A stretch of DNA of 64,000 bases, taken from contig JAXMEQ010000013.1 in NCBI GenBank assembly GCA_046348225.1, positions 1 to 64,000 of the forward strand. The letters run 5' to 3'. The position numbers and the translations under genes are program-made. Shown piece after piece: positions 1 to 7,795 of the stretch (position 1 is its first letter; each line of letters starts with the position of its first letter). This DNA comes from JAXMEQ01 sp046348225. Lineage in GTDB: Bacteria > Pseudomonadota > Gammaproteobacteria > Burkholderiales > Burkholderiaceae_C. The notes below the pieces were generated by a model. The model had not been told where the DNA came from, did no database searches, and saw only the letters and a program-made list of their open reading frames with translations.

Positions 1-135
1 CAGATCGCGCGACAGGCGGATCAGCTTGTCGGACGGCTTCACGGTGTAGGGCAGGCTGGGTTCAGGCGCAGGGGCCTGGGCCATGGCCGCTGCGGCAGCG
101 GCGGCAAGCGCGATGGCAACAAAGGCGTTCTTCAT
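1..135 (-). CDS. LysM domain protein, N-terminal part only
   Basis: Only the first 45 codons are in the window; the gene continues past the left edge. It begins with a clear Sec signal peptide: a Lys near the start, then a run of Ala/Val/Ile ending in AMA-Q around residue 19-20. After a short Pro-rich spacer comes YTVKPSDKLIRLSRDL, which reads as the first half of a LysM peptidoglycan-binding repeat. The ATG has a good ribosome-binding site (GGAG, about 6 nt upstream). It lies 11 nt downstream of the mog stop codon on the same strand, so it may be the last gene of a darP-mog-lysM transcript. I infer a periplasmic or cell-wall-associated protein; nothing can be said about what follows the LysM motif. 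Confidence 0.75.
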   Translation of the reverse strand, partial: MKNAFVAIALAAAAAAAMAQAPAPEPSLPYTVKPSDKLIRLSRDL

Positions 136-146
136 GCGGGCTCCTG

Positions 147-746
147 TCATTGCGGCGCGATGGTCCGCCGGACAGCGGTTTTGGGTCGAAAGGCCTTGCA
201 GACCGCGTCGTCGGTTTCCATCCAGGGTCCCCCGATCAGGTCCACGCAGTACGGAACTGCCGCAAAGATGCCGGGCACCAGTGGCTCTCCGTCAGGCGAT
301 TTGAGCCCTTCCAGTGTTTCCTGGATAGCCCTGGGCTGCCCCGGCAGGTTGATGATGAGGCATTTGTCACGAACCACGGCGCATTGGCGCGACAGGATGG
401 CCGTGGGCACAAAGCGCAGGCTGATCTGGCGCATCTGTTCGCCAAAGCCGGGCAATTCCTTGTGCGCGACCGCCCGGGTGGCCTCGGGAGTCACGTCGCG
501 CAGCGCCGGGCCGGTGCCGCCGGTGGTAAGCACCAGCGAACAGCCGGCATCGACCAGTTCGATCAGGGTCTGGCTGATCAGGGCCTGTTCGTCTGGAATC
601 AGCCGTGGCTCGAAGGTGACGGGATTCCTGAGCGCCCGCGTGAGCCAGTCTTTCAGCGCCGGCAGGCCCTTGTCTTCGTACACGCCAGTGGAGGCGCGGT
701 CGCTGATGGACACGATGCCAATGCGCAGCGGGTCGTGCTCACTCAT
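147..746 (-). CDS. mog: Molybdopterin adenylyltransferase Mog
   Basis: Predicted cytoplasmic enzyme of 199 aa that adenylylates molybdopterin before molybdenum insertion, a late step of molybdenum cofactor synthesis. The MoCF-binding fold is recognisable: IGIVSISDRAS at residues 9-19, the TTGGTGP signature at 74-80 followed by RDVTPEAT, and a C-terminal LPGQP motif. The chosen ATG (MSEHDPLRIG) overlaps the last 8 nt of darP, which implies translational coupling. A longer upstream open frame in the same phase is only darP sequence read in another frame. Its product is needed by molybdoenzymes such as the NasA nitrate reductase encoded at 7.8-10.6 kb. Confidence 0.92.
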   Translation of the reverse strand: MSEHDPLRIGIVSISDRASTGVYEDKGLPALKDWLTRALRNPVTFEPRLIPDEQALISQTLIELVDAGCSLVLTTGGTGPALRDVTPEATRAVAHKELPGFGEQMRQISLRFVPTAILSRQCAVVRDKCLIINLPGQPRAIQETLEGLKSPDGEPLVPGIFAAVPYCVDLIGGPWMETDDAVCKAFRPKTAVRRTIAPQ

Positions 747-1371
747 CGTCGGGCTCCGGAATGGCCTCCAGCTGCTCCTTGACCAGCTGGAAAATTTCGC
801 GGTAGGCGCGGCCACGGCGCGGCGCCAGACCCTGCGAGATGGCGGTCTTGTCCGGCTGGGCGTCCTTGCGCGCCTGGCGCACCAGTGCGCGCAGTTGCTG
901 CGAGTCCGTCGCCGGGTAGCGGCGCAGCCACTCGCCCACGGCCTCGTCGTCGGCAATCAGGCGGTCGCGCCAGTGCTCGGCTTCGTGCAGCGCCTGGGCG
1001 GCGGCGGCCGAGCCGCTTTGCTGCTCCTGCAGCGCCGCGCGCACGGCGTCCAGCGTCGTGTCGTCGAGCCCGCGCATGAGCTTGCCCACAAACTGCATCT
1101 GGCGGCGCTTGCCTTCGAAATTGGTGATGCGTTTGGCCTCGGCCAGGGCGTCCATCAGCTTTTCAGGCAAGGCCAGTGGTGTCAGCAGGCCGTCACGCAG
1201 CGTGAGCAGTGACTCGCCCAGCTTTTGCAGCTCGGTGCTTTCGCGTTTGAGTTCCGTCCGGCTGGCTTCGGTCGTGCCTTTGAGTTCGGCCTTGAGTTCA
1301 AGGTCGAGCTCGCTGCCTTCGGCCACGAACTGGCCGCGGACGTAATAGCCTTTTTTGGGTTTGCGTGACAT
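739..1371 (-). CDS. darP: Ribosome-associated protein DarP (YjgA, DUF615)
   Basis: A 210-aa basic and acidic helical protein of the DUF615/YjgA family, which binds the large ribosomal subunit during late assembly. Family hallmarks are KRRQMQFVGKLMR in the middle and RALVRQARKD followed by RAYREIFQ near the C-terminus. I start it at the ATG giving MSRKPKKGYYVRG; the frame stays open for 15 more codons upstream, but those are not conserved-looking and run into the divergent promoter region. No strong Shine-Dalgarno is visible before this ATG. It overlaps mog by 8 nt downstream and is divergent from pmbA. Confidence 0.9.
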   Translation of the reverse strand: MSRKPKKGYYVRGQFVAEGSELDLELKAELKGTTEASRTELKRESTELQKLGESLLTLRDGLLTPLALPEKLMDALAEAKRITNFEGKRRQMQFVGKLMRGLDDTTLDAVRAALQEQQSGSAAAAQALHEAEHWRDRLIADDEAVGEWLRRYPATDSQQLRALVRQARKDAQPDKTAISQGLAPRRGRAYREIFQLVKEQLEAIPEPDDE

Positions 1372-1417
1372 GGTGGGGGTATCGCCGCGCCGGGGAGGCC
1401 GGGCGCAAGGCGACAAG

Positions 1418-1423
1418 TATCAT
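1418..1423 (+). promoter_or_regulatory. -10-like box TATCAT before pmbA
   Basis: TATCAT ends 10 nt before the pmbA ATG and there is no Shine-Dalgarno, so the transcript would begin only a few bases before the start codon. No convincing -35 box is visible. It belongs to the set of start-proximal -10 boxes described in the findings, although its spacing is the widest. Confidence 0.4.
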
Positions 1424-1433
1424 AGCCGCCGAT

Positions 1434-2810
1434 ATGAATACAACCGCTTCCCGAGCCGACAGTGGCTTTGCCTACACCCGCACGCAGTTTGAACACCTGG
1501 TGGACCACGCCCTTGCGCATGCCCGCAAGCTCGGCGCCACCGATGCCGGTGCCGAGGCTTCGGAGGGTTGCGGCCTGAGCGTTTCGGTGCGCAAGGGCGA
1601 ACTCGAAACGGTGGAGCGCAACCGCGACAAGTCGCTGGGCGTGACGGTCTATGTCGGACACCGGCGCGGCAACGCCAGCACGTCGGACTTTTCCCCCGCG
1701 GCCATCGAGCAGACGGTGCAGGCGGCGTACGACATCGCGCGCTTCACGGCCGAAGACCCGGTGGCCGGCCTGCCCGATGCCGACGACATTGCCCAGCCGC
1801 ACGAGCAGCCCGATCTGGACCTGTTTCACCCCTGGGCCATCACCAGCGAGCAGGCGGCCACCCTCGCGCTGCAGTGCGAGGAGGCGGCGCTGAAGACCGA
1901 CCGGCGCATCACCAACAGCGAAGGCGCTGGCGTCTCGGCGCAGCAGAGCCACTTTTTCAGTGCCCATACGCGCGGCTTCCGCGGCGGCTACGCCAGCTCG
2001 CGCCACAGCATTTCGGTCGCGCCGATCGCCGGCAAGGGCGACAACATGCAGCGTGACGCCTGGTACAGCTCGATGCGCAGCGCCGATGAGCTGGCCAGTC
2101 CGCAGTCGGTCGGCCGCTACGCCGCCGAGCGGGCGCTGAGCCGGCTCAAGTCGCGCAAGATCGCCACCACCCAGTGCCCGGTGCTGTTCGAATCGCCGCT
2201 GGCCGCGGGCCTGCTGGGCGGCTTTGTGCAGGCGGTCAGCGGCGGTTCGCTGTACCGCAAGAGCAGCTTCCTGCTGGATTCGCTGGGCAAGCAGGTATTC
2301 CCCAAGCATATTGACATCACGGAAGACCCGCACGTTCTGCGCGGCAAGGGCAGTTCGCCGTTCGACGAGGAAGGTGTGCGTTGCAAGGCGCGCAAGGTGG
2401 TGGACGCGGGCCGGGTGGAAGGCTACTTCCTGAGCACCTATTCGGCCCGCAAGCTCGGCATGAAGACCACCGGCAATGCGGGCGGGTCGCATAACCTGGT
2501 GCTGCGCTCCCGCCTGACGCGCGCGGGCGACGACCTCGACGAAATGCTGCGCAAGCTAGGCACCGGCCTGTTCGTGATCGAACTCATGGGCCAGGGCGTG
2601 AACTACGTGACGGGGGACTATTCCCGCGGGGCCAGCGGCTTCTGGGTGGAAAACGGCCGGATCGCCTATCCGGTGCAGGAGATCACCATCGCGGGCAATC
2701 TGAAGGACATGCTCAACGGCATCGAAGCCGTGGGCGCCGATGCCTACAACTACGGCGCCAAGACCGTGGGCTCGATCCTGGTCAACCGCATGAAGGTGGC
2801 GGGAAGCTAG
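1434..2810 (+). CDS. pmbA: Metalloprotease PmbA/TldE
   Basis: A 458-aa TldD/PmbA family protein, partner of TldD in a cytosolic zinc protease that degrades unfolded or modified peptides and matures some ribosomal peptides. Family features are the N-terminal region around GLSVSVRKGELETVERNRDKS, the central FESPLAAGLLG, and the C-terminal GVNYVTGDYSRGASGFWVENG followed by PVQEITIAGNL. TldE subunits lack the metal-binding HExxxH of TldD, and none is seen here. I start at MNTTASRADS; 23 upstream in-frame codons fall in the divergent promoter region. The stop codon overlaps that of the convergent yqeY-like gene. Confidence 0.93.
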   Translation: MNTTASRADSGFAYTRTQFEHLVDHALAHARKLGATDAGAEASEGCGLSVSVRKGELETVERNRDKSLGVTVYVGHRRGNASTSDFSPAAIEQTVQAAYDIARFTAEDPVAGLPDADDIAQPHEQPDLDLFHPWAITSEQAATLALQCEEAALKTDRRITNSEGAGVSAQQSHFFSAHTRGFRGGYASSRHSISVAPIAGKGDNMQRDAWYSSMRSADELASPQSVGRYAAERALSRLKSRKIATTQCPVLFESPLAAGLLGGFVQAVSGGSLYRKSSFLLDSLGKQVFPKHIDITEDPHVLRGKGSSPFDEEGVRCKARKVVDAGRVEGYFLSTYSARKLGMKTTGNAGGSHNLVLRSRLTRAGDDLDEMLRKLGTGLFVIELMGQGVNYVTGDYSRGASGFWVENGRIAYPVQEITIAGNLKDMLNGIEAVGADAYNYGAKTVGSILVNRMKVAGS

Positions 2811-3253
2811 CCCGCCAGCGCGGCCTTCACGGCGGCGCTCACCTGGCCCATGTCGGCCTTGCCAGCCAGTTTGGCTTTGGCGGCGCCCATCACCTTGCCC
2901 ATGTCGCTCGGACCTTTGGCGCCGAGTTCCGCCACGATCGCCTTGACCTCGGCGGCAATCTCTTCGGCACTCAGGCGGGCCGGCAGGTAGACCTGCAGGA
3001 CCTTCACTTCGGCGATTTCCTTGTCCGCCAGGTCCTGGCGGCCGGCTTTCTCGAAGGCCTCAATGCTGTCCTTGCGCTGCTTGAGCATCTTGTCGACGAT
3101 GGCGATCACGGCCGCGTCGTCCAGCTCGATGCGTTCGTCCACTTCCTTCTGCTTCATGGCGGCCGTCAGCAGGCGGATGGTGCCCAGGCGCTCCGTGTCC
3201 TTGGCGCGCATGGCGGCCTTCATGTCTTCGGTGATCTGTTCTTTGAGGCTCAT
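2807..3253 (-). CDS. GatB/YqeY domain protein
   Basis: A 148-aa helical protein matching the YqeY family, which resembles the tail domain of the GatB/GatE tRNA amidotransferase subunits. It opens with MSLKEQITEDMKAAMRAKD and has the family stretches RLLTAAMKQKEVDER and LQVYLPARLS near the middle, then GPSDMGKVMGAAKAKLAGKADMG. The biochemical role is not known. It follows rpsU on the same strand, separated by an intrinsic terminator, which is the usual rpsU-yqeY order in many proteobacteria. Read-through from rpsU is the likely source of transcription. Its stop codon overlaps the pmbA stop by three bases. Confidence 0.9.
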   Translation of the reverse strand: MSLKEQITEDMKAAMRAKDTERLGTIRLLTAAMKQKEVDERIELDDAAVIAIVDKMLKQRKDSIEAFEKAGRQDLADKEIAEVKVLQVYLPARLSAEEIAAEVKAIVAELGAKGPSDMGKVMGAAKAKLAGKADMGQVSAAVKAALAG

Positions 3254-3277
3254 GGGTGACTCCGGTGTCCGGGAATG

Positions 3278-3313
3278 AAAAAAGCCTGCTTGAGCGTCCC
3301 CAGGCAGGCTTTT
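3278..3313 (-). terminator. Intrinsic terminator downstream of rpsU
   Basis: On the minus strand the sequence AAAAGCCTGC pairs with GCAGGCTTTT across a 14-nt loop, and the transcript then runs into six U residues. It lies 22 nt after the rpsU stop and before the yqeY-like gene, so it should trim most rpsU transcription and let only part continue. Confidence 0.85.
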
Positions 3314-3335
3314 CGGGTGCCGCGAGGGCAGGCGA

Positions 3336-3548
3336 TCAGTACAGCTTCTTGGGCAGCTGCATGCTGCGCACGCGCTTGTAGTGGCGCTTGACGGCCGCAG
3401 CCTTCTTGCGCTTGCGCTCGGCAGTGGGCTTTTCGTAGAACTCGCGCGCGCGCAAGTCGGTCAGCAGGCCCAGCTTTTCAATGGTGCGCTTGAAGCGGCG
3501 CAGTGCCACGTCGAACGGCTCGTTTTCTTTAACGCGGATGGTGGTCAT
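3336..3548 (-). CDS. rpsU: 30S ribosomal protein S21
   Basis: A 70-aa very basic protein, full length for S21, starting [21 protein letters not shown] and ending in an Arg/Lys-rich helix with KKLY at the C-terminus. S21 sits on the small subunit near the 3' end of 16S rRNA and helps mRNA selection. A strong promoter lies about 120 nt upstream and an intrinsic terminator directly follows, so the gene is a near-monocistronic unit with read-through into the yqeY-like gene. Confidence 0.97.
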
Positions 3549-3675
3549 TACAGAATGAATTCCAGATTTGTGCGGCCAGAGGGGTCAAGGGAAGATCGGG
3601 CCCGTGCTCCATAACCGCTGATGTCCCCCACTTGAACGGTGATCAGGCCGTGGGGGTTTGCCAGCAAAGCCTTGA

Positions 3676-3703
3676 ATTATAACGGTTTTCCGGTCCGGTT
3701 CAA
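3676..3703 (-). promoter_or_regulatory. Sigma-70-type promoter of rpsU
   Basis: On the minus strand a TTGAAC -35 box (3698-3703) is followed after 16 nt by a perfect TATAAT -10 box (3676-3681). Transcription would start near 3670, giving a leader of about 120 nt before rpsU. The -35 box overlaps the stop codon of the upstream FAD-protein gene. Confidence 0.8.
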
Positions 3704-4920
3704 GCGGTAGGCGCGGCCGGCGCCGGCAGCGCCATGGCGCAGGCGTGGCCACTGGCCCAGGCCCACTGGAAGTTGTAGCCGCCCAGCCAGCCCGTCACGT
3801 CCACCACTTCGCCGATGAAATACAGGCCCGGCTGCCGCGATTCCAGGGTCTGTGAGGACAGGTCGCGGGTGTCCACGCCACCGGCCGTGACTTCGGCCTT
3901 CTTGTAGCCCTCGGTGCCGGTGGGGGTGATTTCCCAGCGTCCGAGGCGCTCGGCCAGCAGGGCCAGCGCCTTGTCCGAGGCTTCGTTCACCGGGCGCTGC
4001 CAGGCAGCGTCCTGCAGCACCCAGGCGTCCGCCAGCCGCGACGGCACTAGACTGGCGAGTTCGTTGGCAATGCGCTTTCGCGACTGCAGCTTGGCCCGCG
4101 CCAGGGCATCCGGCAAGTCCGTCGCCGGCGCGAGGTTCAGCCGGATCGCGCTGCCGGCCTGCCAGTAGCTGGAGATCTGCAACACCGCCGGCCCGCTCAG
4201 GCCCCGGTGGGTGAACAGCAGGTCCTCATTGAATGCCATCCGGTCTTTTTTGGTGCCGGTCTCGATCTGGACCGGCAGCGCCAGTCCGGCCAGTTGGGCA
4301 TAGGGCGTCCAGGCCTCGCCATCAAAGGTCAGCGGCACCAGGGCGGGGCGGGGTTCGACCAGCCGCAGGCCGAACTGCCGCGCCAGGCGGTAACCGAAGT
4401 CGGTGGCGCCAATCTTCGGGATGGACAGTCCGCCCGTGGCCACCACCACGCTGGCCGCCAGCACCGTGCCCCAGTCGGTGTCGACTTCGTATCCCGCTGC
4501 GCCGTGGCGCAGCGCGTGCACGGCGCAGGGTTGCCAGCGCTGCACGCCCCCCGCCGCACATTCGGCCAGAAGCATCTGGATGAGGTCGTCGGCCGACCGG
4601 TCGCAGAACAACTGGCCCTTGTGCTTCTCGTGGAAGCCGATGCCATGCTTGTTCACCAGGTTGAGGAACTGCTGGGGCGTGTAGCGGCTCAGGGCCGAGC
4701 GGCAAAAGTTCGGGTTGTCGCTGATGAAATGCCGGTGTGGCGCACGCACGTCGATGTCGCGGTTGGTGAAGTTGGCGCGGCCGCCGCCCGAGATGCGGAT
4801 TTTCTCGGCCACTTTGTCGCTGTGGTCCAGCACCAGCACCTTGAGCCCGCGCTGGCCCGCCACCCCGGCGCAGAACAGGCCAGCGGCACCGGCGCCGATC
4901 ACGACGGCGTCAAACTGCAC
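3700..4920 (-). CDS. FAD-dependent oxidoreductase of the YhiN/HI0933 family
   Basis: A 406-aa flavoprotein of unknown substrate. It starts with the Rossmann motif VVIGAGAAGLF (GAGAAG at residues 9-14), has the family stretches KIRISGGGRANFTN and HRGLSGPAVLQISS, and ends with the FAD-contacting FIGEVVDVTGWLGGYNFQWAWASG. I chose the GTG start (VQFDAVV) because it lies 2 nt after the TAA of the preceding gene and has GGAAAGG about 6 nt upstream inside that gene; the open frame further upstream is only the fatty acid hydroxylase gene read in another phase. Last gene of the leftward block before rpsU. Confidence 0.88.
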   Translation of the reverse strand: MQFDAVVIGAGAAGLFCAGVAGQRGLKVLVLDHSDKVAEKIRISGGGRANFTNRDIDVRAPHRHFISDNPNFCRSALSRYTPQQFLNLVNKHGIGFHEKHKGQLFCDRSADDLIQMLLAECAAGGVQRWQPCAVHALRHGAAGYEVDTDWGTVLAASVVVATGGLSIPKIGATDFGYRLARQFGLRLVEPRPALVPLTFDGEAWTPYAQLAGLALPVQIETGTKKDRMAFNEDLLFTHRGLSGPAVLQISSYWQAGSAIRLNLAPATDLPDALARAKLQSRKRIANELASLVPSRLADAWVLQDAAWQRPVNEASDKALALLAERLGRWEITPTGTEGYKKAEVTAGGVDTRDLSSQTLESRQPGLYFIGEVVDVTGWLGGYNFQWAWASGHACAMALPAPAAPTA

Positions 4921-4922
4921 GC

Positions 4923-6050
4923 TTAGCCTTTCCAGGTGAACGGGAACTTGAATTGCTTCACGAAGCCGTTGGGCACATAGTCGCCCAGCACGCCGTAGCG
5001 CTCGGGCCAGAGCCGGGTGCTCTTGACGGCGGTGCCGAACAGGTGGTCCAGAAACGCAAAGTGCGCGGCGTAGTTCCTGTCCAGCGCCTCCTGGTCCTGG
5101 CTGTGGTGCCAGTGATGGAAGTTGGGTGTCACGATCAGGTACCGCAGCGGCCCGAGGCGTACGCTCACGTTGGCATGGTTGAACACGGCCTGGAAGCCGA
5201 CGATGACGATGTAGGCGTCGATCACTTCCTTGGAGAAGCCGAGCACATAAATGGGTGCCAGCACCAGGGTGCGGGTGATCAACACTTCCAGGATGTGCTG
5301 GCGCGAACCGGCAAGCCAGTCCATGCTCTTGGCGCTGTGGTGCACCGCGTGCAGCCGCCACAGCAGCGGGACCTGGTGGTAGGCGCGGTGCGTCCAGTAC
5401 TGCACCAGGTCGGCCACCAGCACAATCAGGAACACGCCGGCCCAGAACGGCAGGCCCTGAACCCAGCCGCGCACACCCTCGTGGGCCGCCCAGCCAAAGA
5501 ACCGGTGCACCATGAGGTTGGTGGCCAGCAGCACGAAGCCCACGATCATGTGGTTGACGATGAAGTGATGGAAGTCGGTCTGCCACTCGGGGCGGAACAC
5601 GGGCTGGTCGCGCCGCAGGGCAAAAAGCTTTTCGATAAAGATGAAGATCAGTGACGAGCCCAGCAGGTCCAGGATGAACCAGTCCAGCCCGATGTAGGGC
5701 GTGTTGTCGGGAAAGTTCGGGTCCACCTCGACCTTGTGCCCGCCCAGCAGGGCCGACAGCGCCACCAGGCCAAACGCAAAGGCCGACAGCCAGCGGGCGC
5801 GGTTGAAGATCACGTTCACCAGCGACAGGCCGCCGGCCACCACCAGCGCACCGAACATGAGTTGCCGGATCAGCGCCACGTCGTAACTCTTGCGCAGCTG
5901 TGGCGTCGTGAGGTATTCAGGGAAATGAAACGCCATGACCCCCAGAAAGCAGAGGATGGCCAGGCTCAGGGCAATGATGCCGGTGATCAGCCCCCGGCCC
6001 GGCCGGAGCGCGCCATGGCTTTCGGTGAGTTCATTGAGTTTTTCGAGCAT
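4923..6050 (-). CDS. Sterol desaturase / fatty acid hydroxylase family membrane protein
   Basis: A 375-aa integral membrane protein with several hydrophobic segments (about 22-40, 65-80, 122-140, 163-180, 200-218). The histidine clusters of the di-iron hydroxylase superfamily are all present: HRAYH at 221-225, HAVHHS at 234-239 and NFHHWHHS at 310-317. Family members hydroxylate or desaturate lipids using O2; the substrate here cannot be read from sequence. It overlaps the end of cobA by 64 nt, which is long; a start further inside is possible, but the N-terminal helix looks genuine. The FAD protein follows after 2 nt and may be cotranscribed. Confidence 0.88.
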   Translation of the reverse strand: MLEKLNELTESHGALRPGRGLITGIIALSLAILCFLGVMAFHFPEYLTTPQLRKSYDVALIRQLMFGALVVAGGLSLVNVIFNRARWLSAFAFGLVALSALLGGHKVEVDPNFPDNTPYIGLDWFILDLLGSSLIFIFIEKLFALRRDQPVFRPEWQTDFHHFIVNHMIVGFVLLATNLMVHRFFGWAAHEGVRGWVQGLPFWAGVFLIVLVADLVQYWTHRAYHQVPLLWRLHAVHHSAKSMDWLAGSRQHILEVLITRTLVLAPIYVLGFSKEVIDAYIVIVGFQAVFNHANVSVRLGPLRYLIVTPNFHHWHHSQDQEALDRNYAAHFAFLDHLFGTAVKSTRLWPERYGVLGDYVPNGFVKQFKFPFTWKG

Positions 6051-6820
6051 GGCACCCCTGCAGTGGCTTCTGGAATGCGCTGCAGTGTAGCGGCCCCGCG
6101 CACGACGTCGCCCACCACAATGACCGATGGGCTGGCCAGCCCATCACGCTCGATGGTGGCCCGCAACTGCCCCAGCGTGGTGACAGCGTGGCGCTGGTCG
6201 GGCAGGGTGGCGCGCTCGACAATGGCCACTGGCGTGCTGGTTGGCAGCCCGGTGAGCAGTTCGTCCTGGATGCGCTGCGCACCGCTCACACCCATGTAGA
6301 TCACGAGCGTCAGCTTTGCGTCCCGCGCGGTGGCGGCCAGGGCCCGCCAGTCGGTGCCGTCGTCGCCGGGTTTGGCGTGGCCGGTGACGAAGACCACGCC
6401 ATGGGCATGTTCGCGGTGGGTCAATGGAACGCCCAGCGTGGTGATGGCGGCCAGGCCCGAGGTGATGCCATTGACCACCTCCACCTGCACGCCGGCGGCG
6501 CGCAGGTGTTCCACCTCTTCGCCGCCGCGGCCGAAGATGAACGGGTCACCGCCCTTCAGGCGCACCACGTTCTCGCCTTCGCGCGCGGCCATGAGCATGA
6601 GTTTTTCAATGAAGGCCTGGGGCGTGCTCTTGCAACCCCCCCGCTTGCCCACATGGACCACACGGGCCCGCGGCGATGCCAGGGCCACGATGGCGTCGCT
6701 CACCAGATCGTCGACCAGCAGCACGGTTGCCGCTTCGATCGCCTTGACCGCCTTGAGCGTGAGCAGCTCCGGATCGCCAGGGCCGGCGCCCACAAGGGTG
6801 ACTTTTCCGTTGCTGTTCAT
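5987..6820 (-). CDS. cobA: Uroporphyrinogen-III C-methyltransferase (SUMT)
   Basis: A 277-aa SAM-dependent enzyme that methylates uroporphyrinogen III twice to make precorrin-2, the first step to siroheme. The fold signatures are VTLVGAGPGDPELLTLKA at the N-terminus, VVRLKGGDPFIFGRGGEE in the middle, and ITSGLAAITTLGVPLTHRE. No CysG-type oxidase/chelatase domain is attached. The start overlaps the ybiB stop (ATGA). Position downstream of nirB-nirD-nasA fits its role of supplying siroheme to NirB. The last 20 or so residues overlap the next gene and look unlike the family. Confidence 0.93.
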   Translation of the reverse strand: MNSNGKVTLVGAGPGDPELLTLKAVKAIEAATVLLVDDLVSDAIVALASPRARVVHVGKRGGCKSTPQAFIEKLMLMAAREGENVVRLKGGDPFIFGRGGEEVEHLRAAGVQVEVVNGITSGLAAITTLGVPLTHREHAHGVVFVTGHAKPGDDGTDWRALAATARDAKLTLVIYMGVSGAQRIQDELLTGLPTSTPVAIVERATLPDQRHAVTTLGQLRATIERDGLASPSVIVVGDVVRGAATLQRIPEATAGVPCSKNSMNSPKAMARSGRAGG

Positions 6821-7722
6821 GATGACTCCACGAGACGCAAGATGTGTTCCACCTGTTGTGCAATCGACGCAGGCACTGGCAAATCGCCGGCCAGTACCGC
6901 GCGGATGTAGGCGGCGGTCGCCACCGGGTCGGTGTCGGCGGGCAGGGTAGGCAGGTCCGTCACAGTGCCCTTCTGGGCCTCCTGCAGCAACTGGTGCCGG
7001 CCGCGGATGAATCCGTCCATCTGCGGCATGCGGCGCGGGTCGGCCACCACCTCGCCTTCGGTGCCGCGCAGCAGCAGCGCGGTGCTGCCCATCCGCTCGA
7101 ACACGGCCGCCATGGACACCGCGTATTCCGGGTGGGTGTAGCTGCCCACCACCACCGCCGGGCCGTCGCAGGGGTTCATGAGCTTGACCAGGCTGTGCGC
7201 CGGGTTGCGCAGGCCCACGACACGGCGCACGTCCAGCAGGCGCTTGAGGGCCGGGCTCAGCCGTTCGGTCGCGACAAAGGCCAGCTCCCCAATCGCTATC
7301 TTTTTTATAGCGCCGTACGCAGGCAATTCAAGGGCTGCGAGCACATTGGGCACTGTCACGCGGGTGGATTCGGTGGCCGTGCCATGCATCAGCACCGGCA
7401 GGCCGCGCCGCGCCAGCAGCAAGCCCAGCAACGGGGTGAGCAGCGGCAGCTTGCGTGCCCCGTTGTAGCTGGGCAGCACCACCAGCGGGCGGTCGCTGGC
7501 CGGCAGGTGGTTCAGCCGCGCATGGACGGCGTCGAGGAAGCCCGCCATTTCGTCGGGCGTTTCGCCCTTGATGCGCATGGCCAGGCAGAAGCCGCCGACT
7601 TCCAGGTCGGTCACCTGGCCGTCCAGCACCTGCCCCAGCAGGTCGGCAGCCTGCGCACGCGTGAGCGAGCGCGCGCCCTGCTTGCCGCGGCCGATTTCCT
7701 TGATGTACTGGCTGATTCCCAT
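6817..7722 (-). CDS. ybiB: DNA-binding protein YbiB (TrpD2 family)
   Basis: A 301-aa protein with the anthranilate phosphoribosyltransferase-like fold, opening MGISQYIKEIGRGKQGARSLT and carrying LMHGTATESTRVTVPNVL. The TrpD2/YbiB group is not an enzyme of tryptophan synthesis; the E. coli member binds nucleic acid. Residues 134-144 (PAYGAIKKIAI) are encoded by a copy of the dispersed palindromic repeat, read in frame. It overlaps cobA by an ATGA and lies 73 nt after nasA. A GACAAT hexamer 10 nt before the ATG could allow its own transcription. Confidence 0.85.
   Translation of the reverse strand: MGISQYIKEIGRGKQGARSLTRAQAADLLGQVLDGQVTDLEVGGFCLAMRIKGETPDEMAGFLDAVHARLNHLPASDRPLVVLPSYNGARKLPLLTPLLGLLLARRGLPVLMHGTATESTRVTVPNVLAALELPAYGAIKKIAIGELAFVATERLSPALKRLLDVRRVVGLRNPAHSLVKLMNPCDGPAVVVGSYTHPEYAVSMAAVFERMGSTALLLRGTEGEVVADPRRMPQMDGFIRGRHQLLQEAQKGTVTDLPTLPADTDPVATAAYIRAVLAGDLPVPASIAQQVEHILRLVESS
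7295..7323. repeat. Dispersed palindromic repeat, copy inside ybiB
   Basis: GCTATCTTTTTTATAGC forms a short stem around a T-rich loop and is followed by the flank GCCGTACGCAGG. It matches the copies near 16.4, 27.8, 46.9 and 61.0 kb and is read in frame within ybiB. Confidence 0.75.
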
Positions 7723-7795
7723 GCTGGGCTGGATTGTCGGGCAAGCCTGATGACTTATCGCTATATGCCGAATGACGGCCGGACGCCTGTATGGC

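Noticed and set aside
4921..5586. Apparent N-terminal extension fused to the FAD oxidoreductase
   Set aside because: The extension is the hydroxylase gene read in another frame; the GTG start with GGAAAGG gives the family N-terminus.
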